NCBI RefSeq assembly: GCF_027744825.2 | Contig: NC_071345.1 | Span: 10,437,501 to 10,501,500, forward strand | Length of the DNA stretch: 64,000 nt | Source of the DNA: Synchiropus splendidus | Lineage: Eukaryota > Chordata > Actinopteri > Syngnathiformes > Callionymidae | Direction of reading: 5' to 3' | Shown: positions 1 to 41,720 of the stretch, one piece after another | Position numbering within the stretch: the first letter of the stretch is position 1 | How the letters are laid out: each line of letters begins with the position of its first letter | Notes under the pieces: model-generated | Told to the model about the DNA's origin: nothing | The model's input: only the letters and a program-made list of their open reading frames with translations | Databases searched by the model: none | Program-made: the position numbers and the translations under genes

Positions 1-1120
1 GATATACACTGTAGTTGCACACAAAACAGATCAAAATCGACTAAAAATGCCGACCTGATCTGACAATTTCATCCTGATGTCAGCATAATTATATGATATC
101 TGTATGTTTTGTGAGGGTTTTGTCCACCAAATTTCAACCAAATGCTTGTGGAAGTCCGCTGGAACAAGTGATGACCTCATCAAACCGTGTCCAAACAACA
201 ACCTGAGAGTTCCTCGATTGTTGCTGGCCATGTACCTCATTCAGAATGATCACAAAGGACTTCTCTTTCAATGCCCCAGTGCAGGCAGCGCTCAGCGGTT
301 CAGTGCTCATTGCAGTAGAAACAATAAGTATTTAAATCACAGAACCTTTGAACCCTAAGCCGTTGGACTTTAAGAGGGCTATGTTAAAGAGATGTGCATT
401 AAAACAAATAAACAAAAAAACACCTGTGTATATATATCAGCAGTTTTCAGTGTATGACACAGACTAATATGAGGTATCATAATATTTTAAACCTCATTAA
501 ATGTCAGTAAAGCTTAACATTTGTCCCTCAAAATAAAGAGAAAACACACCAAATTTACTTATCACTGGCGCTGTAATTTTTCATCTATTGCATCTGTCAC
601 ATCATCCCAAGCCCATTTGATCCCATGAGGAAGTTTGTTGCAAAAACATTGCCTCTAAGTGGAAGTATTCAAACGACACACAGTTTTCTGGTTTGACATA
701 CGTTTCCAAATCTTTTCTTCTTGGAGGTTGTTAGCATAATCCATCAGTTAGCAACTTAAACCAGGGAACTGACAACCTCACTGCAATCCTCTTAGTGGTC
801 ATCCCCTCCTGTAAATATCCTACGTGCTACATACGTCCATATGCATCCCACCTCTTGCACTTCAACTGACTACCACACCTCCATAGAAGGTTAGTATCCC
901 AGACTTCATTTGAGCCCTGCTCTTTGATCTTCACCTTGCACTTCTTGTCTGCACTGGAAGTTTCCAGTTTTCTTCCATTCATCTCTATTGTCCTGTTTCC
1001 ATGCATAAACATGGATTTAAAAAGGCTTTCAGATGTCAAATCAGAGGACAGATGGGACTAAAACAAACAGAATCACAATCATAAAAATGCTTTGATTGAA
1101 GCATAAATGATGCACCTCAC
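1..1120. other. Last DHDDS intron (partial), no confirmed exon
   Basis: This stretch follows the donor of the sixth coding DHDDS exon (GT at 1120-1119, minus strand). I found no reading that matches the expected next DHDDS exon on either strand. One minus-strand reading is odd. It begins at a usable acceptor just right of 1057, in the phase exon 6 requires, and stays open for 76 codons to a stop at 829-827. Another minus-strand reading near 566-650 looks protein-like (KWAWDDVTDAID) before a stop. Neither resembles a family I know. They could be alternative 3' exons, transposon remains or chance. Confidence 0.35.
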
Positions 1121-3999
1121 CTGCCATAAAAGGAAATCACTAAGCCGCACTTCCCCAGAGGTCCGGATGAGCAGGTCCGGATTGGGAGAGTTATTGCTGT
1201 ACAAACACTCGCTCAGTAAGGTTTCCGAAACGTCGCTGGACACACAAACAACAGGATGTCAGAAGAGATGATTTGCCTCGAACCCTTAGATTCAGCAGGG
1301 TACCTCGCTTTGATCAGGCCCTCTTCCACTCCCCAGGCCATCTCCCTCACAGCGTTGGTGATTTCATACCTCGACGTGTAGGCGAAACAGACATTGAGGA
1401 AGCATCTGAGGAGACAAGACAGTTAATTCACTTTGCTGGCTGAGCTCTTGAAATACAGCCTTACTTGTTGTGAGTCTTGGTGGCGAGCACAGCCTTGGCA
1501 ATGACCTGCTGAAGGTCTAATGGCAACATATTCAAATCACCCAGAACCCGGATGCAGACGCCATGCTTCTCCAAATTCTCGCTGCAGTGGAAGCAGAGAC
1601 AAAGGAAGAACATTAATGTTGAGAAGATGTCGCACCCTTAAAAAAGGTTTGGGGTCTATTGTGAACTTTTCTATTCATTATCTTTACTAGATGCAGTTTC
1701 ATGACGGAGTGTCTCGACTTTCAGAGGCCACCAGATGGCACTGTCTGAGGGGAAATGTTTAGACTTGAACAACTACTTAAATGAAACCTCATTTCAATTC
1801 TATTCATTTTAATTCTCAATTCTAAACGTGGAAAGAAATAGAAGCCCTGTGGGTTGGAATTTTGAGGGTGGGAGAGCCCCTCAACACTGTGACTAGGATT
1901 GGGATGATACTTTTTAATTCATGTGCTGCCGTTCTTTGTTGCTTTCTCTGATTTTTAATTTATGATAAACATAACTACGCTACATGATTACGAGACTTGG
2001 AGCCAATATACTACAGTGATTAAAGAATTTTCTTTTCACATTTCAATAGTTAAATAAAGAGACCTTTAGGTCGTACTATAGAATGATATTTTTGCTTGTG
2101 TTAAGTGAAGAATGCACAAAATAAATTTACTGCCCAATGAAATGCATGCTGAATCGCAACTTTGTCAAAATAAATCGTAATTCAATTCCCCCTTATCTTT
2201 CTGCCCGAATATGAATAATATTATCAAGAGAAAAAATGTGTTTTATCTTGAGAAAACATGGAGTCATTTTGTCAGCTAAAGGAGAAGTTGTTTTCTAAGG
2301 TTTGTAAATAACGGCAGTGGAGCTCCAAAATATTTTTTTAAACGAAGTTCTGAGTAAAAAATGATTTCCCTTTCAACTTTAATGCTAATAATTATCATTC
2401 TACAAAAGGCGAGTGACTTACCGTTCTTCCAAGAGCCTCTCAAATTTCTGCTTGGCCAGCTCCATCAACCCATCCACCTCATCTTTGGTTCGCTTGAAGT
2501 TCTCAATGCTGAATGCGTAAACCGTAACCTCTGGGATGTTCAAGTGCTTGCACCAGCGTAGTGTCTGGAAGCACAAGAGTTATAAGTGTATTTTAAAAAC
2601 CATATCACTAAAATGAGCTTTTAGAGATTTAGTATAACGCAACTGTTTGACTCAACTTGCTTGATCTTTACAAGGCACTAAACTATTTAGCCTTGAGTAA
2701 CTCATGTCATCTGGGATGGACCTGTTTTATACACAAGAGTGGGTCGACACAGAGCTTGTTCTGAGATGGAAACTGTGAGGAGATTATCGTATTTAGTGAC
2801 ACATCAGAAGAGTACACTTCACTACAGAGTCAATAAAGGTTGCTAGAAACTCATCAAACAACACCTGCTGTTGCTCAACTATTTGTTCTTGTTTTTTTGC
2901 CCCAGAAATATTTCTGTCAGTATCAAATAATTTAAAATAATTTGAAAGGACATTTCAGAATTGTGTCAAAATAGAATCATAGAGCCCTCCCTCTCTGTGC
3001 ATCTTATCTATCAAACAACGTTATATTCAGCGTTATCTTACTTCTGCTAGTTTGTTGAAGCCCTGTGTGTGGCCCTCTTGACGGTCGACGTTTGTCTTGC
3101 GAGCAAAGCGACGGTTTCCATCCATGATGAATGCCACATGTTTTGGCATGGGTCCTGCCTGCAGAATACCAGTGTTGGGAATGAGATGAGAAGAGCTTTG
3201 GATCCTAAAAATCAGCTTCAGAACAATTGTGATTAGCCTAGAGACGACCAAAAACATTTGGTGACGCCAACCATTTCGGACCACTTGTCCTGGTCATATG
3301 AGATCAAGGGCTGGCAAATTCAGTTGTAGCAGTCAATATGAGCATAAAGATTTGGTGGTGGATGACCTGCTGTTGGTGCACAATGGCACTCTTTCTCAAT
3401 AGCCACAGATATTTCTGTGATATAGTGCAGTTTGAACTGACAAAAAACTGGTTTAAGTAACTTAACTAAGGCAATTTACTGTTTATTCTATCACCAACAT
3501 TAGGCACAAAAATCTGATTTATTTGTGTGCACTGCTCCGTAGCTCATTGGTTTCCACTATCAGTTCAAGACATGGTAGTAACCATTTCTTGATCTCATAA
3601 TACAGCAGAAAAAAAAGAAAAATATGCTGCCAGAATTGAGATTTACTGGCAATCAGCTGATGTAACAGTTCGTTTAAAATAATATGGTTTTGATAAACAA
3701 AGTTATTTTCTTTTGAATTTTAAAACATAAGAAAAACAATTTCTGACATTAAAATAAACATGAAAGTGTGTCGGAACAGCTCTGCCTTTGTTATTTAAAA
3801 TCCATTGGTCAAAAAGTTCAGTAAGTTCAAATCAAAATGCTACACTTTGTTCTGATTTTGACTACACTATTTTAAATAAATATAAACCACATTGTGGGGT
3901 GGGGGGAACAATAATGGCATTAATAACGGTACGAACCTTAAGGATGTTGGCAGAAATCCTTTCCAGCAAGTTCAGCTCGCCTTCCTTTATCCAGGACAT
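1121..3999 (-). CDS. DHDDS: Dehydrodolichyl diphosphate synthase catalytic subunit, 3' end outside window
   Basis: This gene encodes the catalytic cis-prenyltransferase of the dolichol pathway. With NgBR (NUS1) it extends farnesyl diphosphate with isopentenyl units at the ER membrane. Coding exons, read right to left: 3937-3999, 3042-3158, 2422-2564, 1465-1581, 1304-1405 and 1121-1235. All have GT/AG borders and joining phases, giving 219 codons against about 333 in the human protein. The start MSWIKEGEL matches the family N terminus. The substrate loop [11 protein letters not shown] carries the catalytic Asp. Later hallmarks are [20 protein letters not shown] and [15 protein letters not shown]. 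The next expected exon (TSHSCLVFQP-like) is not in positions 1-1120, so the last exons should lie left of the window. The start ATG lies 24 nt into the second transcript exon (acceptor just right of 4023). Introns 1236-1303, 1406-1464, 2565-3041 and 3159-3936 hold nothing recognised; intron 1582-2421 holds a short repeat. Confidence 0.96.
1691..1792 (+). repeat. Short inverted-end dispersed element, copy 1
   Basis: About 100 bp in a DHDDS intron. It begins with GTTTCATGA, carries the core TCAGAGGCCACCAGATGGCA and ends AATGAAACCTCATT. The outer ends are inverted relative to each other (GTTTCAT and ATGAAAC). Related copies lie at 12791-12983, 41042-41170, 51298-51396 and 60868-60975. It is most likely a MITE or small SINE-like unit; no target-site duplication could be fixed by eye. 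Confidence 0.65.
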
Positions 4000-4239
4000 G
4001 GTCAGTCTTTGAATAGTCTAGAACTGCAAATGCACAATTTTTCAAAGTCAAAAAGATAAATCACTAAAGCTATTTGAACTAGAGCGATAAATGGACGCGA
4101 GAGTCTCATGTATGTCTCTTACATACTAATGCAAGCTATGATACAGAGATCATGAGACCTGCAGTAAACTCCACAGCCAAGCATGTGACTAAAATGAACA
4201 CCGAGGAAGAGCCATCCAGTTTAGTTAACCGTAATCTTA

Positions 4240-4420
4240 CAAACAAGGGCGCGATTCATTCAAACGACCGAGTATCAAGCAGCTCCTCAGTCAGTTACCA
4301 ATCAATTCGGCACATTTGACGAACCTTCCAGCTCACGGCTTTTTGCGATGACGACTACTTCCGCGTTGGAGTATGTGACGTCGTCCATAGTGACGACTTC
4401 CGGTGTGAGGGGCGTCGCGA
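4240..4420 (-). promoter_or_regulatory. DHDDS: DHDDS first non-coding exon and promoter area
   Basis: A minus-strand donor (GTAAGAT) at 4240-4234 fits the end of a 5' UTR exon that would splice to the acceptor before 4023, which precedes the start codon by 24 nt. The block just to the right is CpG-rich compared with its surroundings. It holds a CRE-like TGACGTC at 4376-4382 and an ETS-like CTTCCGG around 4397-4403, and shows no TATA box. The transcription start near 4380 is inferred. Confidence 0.5.
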
Positions 4421-4424
4421 GTTG

Positions 4425-4425
<1 letters not shown>

Positions 4426-4458
<33 letters not shown>
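4426..4458 (+). repeat. (ATT)n microsatellite
   Basis: Uninterrupted ATT repeat of about 11 units immediately upstream of the DHDDS promoter block. It is the left member of two ATT arrays 200 bp apart. Long tyrosine or isoleucine runs in readings here come only from this repeat. Confidence 0.95.
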
Positions 4459-4661
4459 GTTGTTGTTTGTTTGTTTGTTTTCAACGTCGTATATTTGTCT
4501 TGATCAAAATAACTAAAGTTATGGACGGATTTGGACGACATTTTCAGGAAATTTGCGAAATGGGGACAAGGAACAAATCATTTAAATTTGGGATTGATCC
4601 AGAGCACCTTGTGAATCCAGGGTTTTTTTTTTTTTTAACAATTGCTTCTATATTGGCGGAG

Positions 4662-4662
<1 letters not shown>

Positions 4663-4724
<62 letters not shown>
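4663..4724 (+). repeat. (ATT)n microsatellite
   Basis: About 20 units of ATT in the DHDDS-AGO1 spacer, with a 16 bp T run just upstream at 4623-4636. It is likely to be highly polymorphic. Confidence 0.95.
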
Positions 4725-4725
<1 letters not shown>

Positions 4726-5150
4726 AACTCAGTCAAGAAATACATACAGTATTCGGAAAGAGATTATAAAACATGACTACCGTTTCCATCTTTACCATTG
4801 AGATTCGTTGTAGTCTAATAATACAACGACAAATCATATCACAATGTCTTTTTGAAGTTGAATGTTTTTTGATTGACTTTAGGGGTTGTTGTTTTTTCCA
4901 GAATGTATGTTTTTTATTATTATTATTTCAAAATCCTTATAATAGCAACAACAAGCGTAAGACAATAAACCGGAGGGATATTTGCATTGAGAAAGTATAA
5001 GTCCAGTTTAATGGACAGAAAAACAGACAACTTTATTAATCCCCTTGAATTCAAAACGTTGTCTAGAAAAATAGATAGATATATAATTAAAATTAAAAAA
5101 ATGAAAGACAAATGCCTTTATATAGAATATAAAAATTTAAAGAATAAGAA

Positions 5151-5188
5151 TTTTATTTTATTTTATTTTATTTTATTTTATTTTATTT
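5151..5188 (+). repeat. (TTTTA)n microsatellite
   Basis: Seven to eight units of TTTTA joined directly to the LINE 3' end that follows. The other copy of that LINE end (minus strand, 46916-47010) also has TTTTATTTTATT at the same place. The array therefore probably expanded from sequence inside the element. Confidence 0.9.
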
Positions 5189-5190
5189 GT

Positions 5191-5273
5191 CAGCACTTTA
5201 TTCCAAAAGACTTTCCCAGTTGGTGGGCTCCCCACTGACCATGACAATAAATTTGATTCTGATTCTGATTCTG
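5191..5273 (+). mobile_element. LINE 3' end with ATTCTG tail
   Basis: The segment reads CAGCACTTTATTCC ... TTGGTGGGCTCCCCACTGA ... CAATAAATTTGATTCTG and ends in three ATTCTG-type units. A second copy in reverse orientation at 46916-47010 matches nearly base for base. Such 5'-truncated copies with a hexamer tail are typical of L2/CR1-type retrotransposons of fish (a Maui-like element is my best guess). A shorter piece at about 5026-5052 (ACTTTATTAATCCCC) may come from another LINE end. Confidence 0.7.
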
Positions 5274-5689
5274 GCACAGTAGTAGTAGTAAATATAACAA
5301 AGTTATAATAGAGCAGAATAGAATAGAAACCAAAATATACACCCAACTTCTACTATTTCAATGCTGAATATTATTTATTGACGCATACCTCATGCGGGCA
5401 TATTTTTCACGAATAATGCCACGAAATATTTGGTCCATCCATTTTGAGCATGTTCACGATAATTATCTTCACTCTTGAATAATAGCAGTCCCATCTCTAA
5501 TTGTCGATTTGATGTAAATCATTTCTGCGGCGTGTGCACGTTTTGAAGGAAACCTGCATTGTAGTTCCTATATTCAGCCACTGGGGTGTGTTAGTAAGTT
5601 TATCAATAGTTCCCCATGCAGTTTTTAATCGCACAGAAGAAGTTTCAGAATTTTGGGGGGGTGATGGGCTGGCCTTTTTTGTTCCGCTG

Positions 5690-6073
5690 CAAAAATCCTG
5701 CCAGAACACTGAGTAGGGGTAACCACAGCGTCAATAAGCCCCCAACTCCGCCGTCAACCGGCTGCTGCAGGACGCCGCGGCGGGAACACTGAGCCTGGAC
5801 CAGCATCGCTCTCCTCCTCCGCCGTTGGAACCTCCACAGGGTCAGCGGGCAACAACAGCAGCTGGCAGCTATCGTCGTTAGCCTCAACTCGTTTTTCGGG
5901 TCTGGGGGTTCTGGAAGGGGCAGGGGGCGGGGGTCTACCGAGACGGGTGAAGACAACACGCCGAGAGGAGGAGGGGGCTGGAAGTCTGAGGCTCTTCCAG
6001 CTTGAAGGGGCCGGCGGTTTGGCCACAGCACCCTGGAATAGCTAGCCCGTACCCGAGCCGCTAAGTGAATGGG
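5690..6073 (+). promoter_or_regulatory. AGO1: AGO1 CpG-rich promoter and 5' UTR
   Basis: This CpG- and GC-rich block stands out sharply from the AT-rich spacer to its left and ends directly at the AGO1 start codon. No TATA box is evident, as expected for a housekeeping CpG-island promoter. Several reading frames stay open here only because of base composition. The exact transcription start cannot be read from the sequence. Confidence 0.6.
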
Positions 6074-19708
<13,635 letters not shown>

Positions 19709-21920
19709 GCGACAACCAACAATTGCCAACGTCGTTCCTCCCACTCCATTCTTCCACCTGAGTGGGCGGAGAGCCCACGACCACCTCATCCTCATCCCTT
19801 ATCCCCAAAGACTACCCACTAATCATCATCCACCACCAAGAATCAGCCCTTCATCTGTATAACATGTACAGACTCTACAGCCTCATGCACTCAAAAGGTT
19901 ACACATTTTAATGTTATTATTATTATTATTGTCTTTTTTATTACGTTACCGGGACATCTGTTCTTGTTTCACGTTGATATTATATTATTATTGTATTGTG
20001 CGCTACCTGAATACACCTAAATATGAACGTATGCAATACCGTCGGTGTTAAAATTGGCAACAAAACAATTATTTTGTACCACGAAGCTGCCTCTTTACCC
20101 ATCCGAAAACCGGATGCCAGTGTTCAAGACCCTCTAAACGGGTGTCTCCAGCGCAGCAGTACTTGCATGCACACATTAATGTTGTTTTGTTTTGGGTTTT
20201 TTTTTTGTTTGTTTTTTTACATTTTCCTTAAAGAGTCTGAGGTATGGTACTTTAGCACTTAGCGATAGCATGTAGGTGCCACCAGTGCTGCACATTTGTT
20301 AGTCCAAGTGAGGCGTGTGTCTTATATTAGCAGCTGAGGCAGGGAGAGAAGAGGCAGGTGTAGCATATCGTAGTTACATGAGTGAAATCCTGCCACGCTC
20401 TGAGCTGGCCCGCTAGTTGTATGGCCATTAGAAGCTGGCTTAGAAAGAGTCCAGAGACCAGTGTAGAGGATACTTGCACCCCATGCACCTAAACCAGCAT
20501 TATTAACCAGCCAAACGTTACGTTGAAAAGGGGCACTTGAACAGGACTTATTTTTTAATTGTCTTTTGTTATATCTCTCTGTATGCATTGCTCTTTATGA
20601 TTTGAAAGGCACTTTTTATTTACTCAATGGTTTATTGTCTATGGGTGATATAGTCTGTTATAAGGCTGGTTATGTGTCGTCACTTTCTCCGGTCAAAGGA
20701 AAGGTCGACTCCCTCTTTAAATGCAGGCCGGTTTGTGTTCACTCAAGTGCTGCAAAACTGAACTTCCGTCAGCGTGCTAATGCACATTCCAGCATCTGTA
20801 GATGGGGATCAACACTATACAGCGTCTTCTTCTTCGCATATCAAGTTGATGGAAGCGCTCACCTCTGCAGGCAGATACACACCCAGCCTGAACAGCAGAA
20901 GCACACACAGTCCTCTCACTCCATCTCCTCTTGTCCTCACGTTGTTTTGAGGCTGTAGTGACGTCAGTCCATGCAAAGCCATTGCATCACCTTCACTCAC
21001 AGCGTCTCTCTGCCCCAATCCCCTAGCTTGTGTCAGCCATCCCTATTGGTGCTCTGTGTGCATGGGCGGCACAGGTAGGGGGTTGCTATATTGGACAGGG
21101 TGGGCCACTTTGCTGTTAGTTAATATTCCCTGCCGTTACATATAGTCACTTTCTGGAGTTATGAAAAAAAATGCATGTAGTTATATATTTTTATGACTGG
21201 ATATTCTGAGCCACCTTATTTCTGGTTTCTTATTAGAGGTAGGAGCCCCGTGCTCACCACTGCCTGTCATTCGTATTGCCTTGATTGTGTAATGGTTATA
21301 AAAAAAAAAAATACTGCTTTTTATTCATTGTCATGATAATTATGAATAGTGTGACTTGTGTCAGAGTGTATCCTCAAGAGGGCACTGTGAAGACGGTCTC
21401 AAATATTCCACCTCACTTGACCTGAAAGCGCCTCAAATCTCGTCTGATGGTTGAAACCCTTTGCATCTAAAGGGATGGAAAAAAAATAAAAATCGGACAG
21501 AGCTGAATTTTTAAAACCCGACAACGATCTTGCATAATCAAAAGAAGAAAGAAAAAGCCTTTGTACACCATTTTACGGATCATTCATCATGTCCGAGGTG
21601 ATTTGTATATATAGATATGATATTAATCTGTTATGTATTCGGCACACAAGTTGCTGGGCCTTTCACAGTTGGGGCATCTGTTTTCTCCCCTGATTCTGTG
21701 CTGAAAAAAAATGATTTTAGAAAGAAATTCTCTAGATGCAGTTCCTCACTCACGGAAGCCACAAAGCACCTTGCAAAAAGAGGGTGAGGAGAGAACGGCA
21801 GTCGGCCTGGAGGACGATCATGTTGGAGAGTCTGCTGCACTCCTCTCCTCACTCCACACTGTCTGACGAAAGCAATACCTAAGCCACTGATCAAGAACAG
21901 TCCTTATCATAGCACTTCCC

Positions 21921-21926
21921 AATAAA
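21921..21926 (+). terminator. AGO1: Polyadenylation signal AATAAA (proximal), AGO1
   Basis: Canonical AATAAA followed within about 60 bp by GT-rich sequence (GTTATAGTATGG). It is a proximal alternative to the signal at 22006. Confidence 0.6.
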
Positions 21927-22005
21927 TGTAAGGACATGAAACATAAGTTTGGCTCTGTATGTTATAGTATGGAAAGTCTGTTGGGGATGGTTATTTTTTA
22001 AAGAA

Positions 22006-22011
22006 AATAAA
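22006..22011 (+). terminator. AGO1: Polyadenylation signal AATAAA (distal), AGO1
   Basis: Canonical hexamer in AAGAAAATAAATTTG, followed by a T-rich stretch and CTCGTTTTTTGTCTC. It is the last signal before the AGO3 promoter region and so the likely main end of AGO1. Confidence 0.7.
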
Positions 22012-22030
22012 TTTGTTTTTTAAAATATCC

Positions 22031-22970
22031 TGCTCGTTTTTTGTCTCTCAGCGGTCACTTTCTCTGTTCAGGATTCAAAGGGTTTCGGTTTGGTGAGGCC
22101 CAGTGTCATTGCCGTACGGTGTGCAGCAGTACATGACACCCCCAGTGACACCTTTAGTAATGCTTATTTACCTAAGATAAGGCTACTCTCCAAGTCTCAG
22201 ATGGGTGGACCTGAAGTGGATATTACATCTTAAAATGTAAAGCCTGTTTCAGATGTCTATCATGGTGGTCTACAGCAGAGGTGGCTGCCCTTTACCTGTA
22301 TGTTGACCTTCAATCACTACTACTTGAATTCTAACCATTTTATTGTATACATGTTTATTGTATACATTTTTACATAAGTTGCATTTTGTTTGTCTGCCCC
22401 CCACCGCTTTTAATAGTTCTAATATTAAATTGGAGTTGATTTTAAACACTCATTTTCAAACAGTTTCGTGACCCTCAAAGTAAATGAATGAGTGAATAAA
22501 ACACTATATATTTCGATGCACATACTAAGATATTAATCACTTTAAAAAGGGCTTCATTTTCAAATATTTTCTGAAATAAAATGACAATAAAATGAAATAC
22601 TTGTTGCATATGTTAGGTATATAACGTCAAGATGTGACTATAATATTTCAGTAACAACATGTATGTTGAATTTAAGACTTTTTTGGCCCCGAATTTGGGA
22701 CTGCAGTCCTGGTCTACAGGTAACTTACATGTTACCTTGTTGTATAGTTAAGGAGAGCCGAAGACGTGGAATGGTTGCGTTTGTCTACGTCAGGTTTCGT
22801 GTGGTCGAAGGAGGAGTTGGTTTCTTCTGACGTCTGGGCCCAGAGCCCACCTCTTCCTGTCGGTGTCAGAAAAGCAACTTCACCATATTTAGCTGGCTTG
22901 CCGAAGCCCCGCAGAGTTGAGCTGTCAAACCAGACCTCAAATCTTAGCACTTCTCGGCGGATACAGCTCG
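22031..22970. other. Spacer between AGO1 and AGO3
   Basis: Under 1 kb of mostly AT-rich sequence separates the AGO1 poly(A) signal from the CpG-rich AGO3 5' region. A reading of 126 codons at 22766-23146 runs into the promoter but has no protein-like features. I saw no repeat or RNA gene. Confidence 0.7.
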
Positions 22971-23544
22971 CTTTTGACGCCTCCTTCCTCCCCGACTGGA
23001 TACAACTCAACTATCCGGAGTGTTTGGTGAATGCGGCGGCGTCCAAAAGTATCCGTCGGATATCCAACTCTGCAACTACCGAGCTAGCCGCCAGAGCTAA
23101 CCACTGTTGCTACCGCGTCGCTGGCTCTGTCGTCGATACGAATTAGTGTCACAGTTTTTAACGGACGACCGTCGATGGGGTTTAGTTCGGACTCGACGAC
23201 CCCGCTAAAATGATCTCCTGACAGTTCCTCTGTTCCGAGACAGGCACTTTTCGTCCGAGCTAAGGGGCTAGTTTGGCCAGCTAGCCGGGCTTCACCGCCA
23301 CAGCGCCGCGTTGGGAGAGCAGCAGCAGCTTCCGTTCGGATTCGGTTCGGAGAAAAGAAGATACGAGTAACACCCGGCTCGGCTTTGCTGTGCGGTCACG
23401 GGGGTTGGGTAGACCGGGACACCCAGTCTCGCTGGGTTTGCTGAGGCGTTCCACGAGCGAAGAAGACACCGGGTCGAGCGGAGGAGAAGAGCCAGTCGTT
23501 TGACAACTGTGATCCGGGTAGCGAACCGGGCAGGGACCTCATGA
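22970..23544 (+). promoter_or_regulatory. AGO3: AGO3 CpG-rich promoter and 5' UTR
   Basis: A block dense in CpG (for example GCGGCGGCGTCC near 23032 and CAGCGCCGCG near 23299) leads directly to the AGO3 start codon. No TATA box is seen. The exact start of transcription is unknown; the composition fits a broad CpG-island promoter. Confidence 0.6.

Positions 23545-41720
<18,176 letters not shown>

Larger units (their letters stand above)
19709..22030 (+). other. AGO1: AGO1 3' UTR
   Basis: No further reading frame or splice acceptor in phase follows the stop TGA at 19706-19708, and two AATAAA signals lie about 2.2-2.3 kb downstream. The stretch is AT-rich with short ATT and A runs. It contains four GCACTT hexamers (20255, 20533, 20609 and 21912), which match the target side of miR-17/93/430-type seeds. 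The first reads AGCACTTA, an 8-mer. Reading frames here do not resemble proteins. Confidence 0.8.

Noticed and set aside
4422..4769. Reading with long tyrosine and leucine runs
   Set aside because: It is only the translation of the two ATT microsatellites and the T run between them.
22766..23146. 126-codon reading before AGO3
   Set aside because: It lies in the spacer and CpG-rich 5' region and has no protein-like features. AGO3 begins independently at 23545 with the conserved MEIG start.
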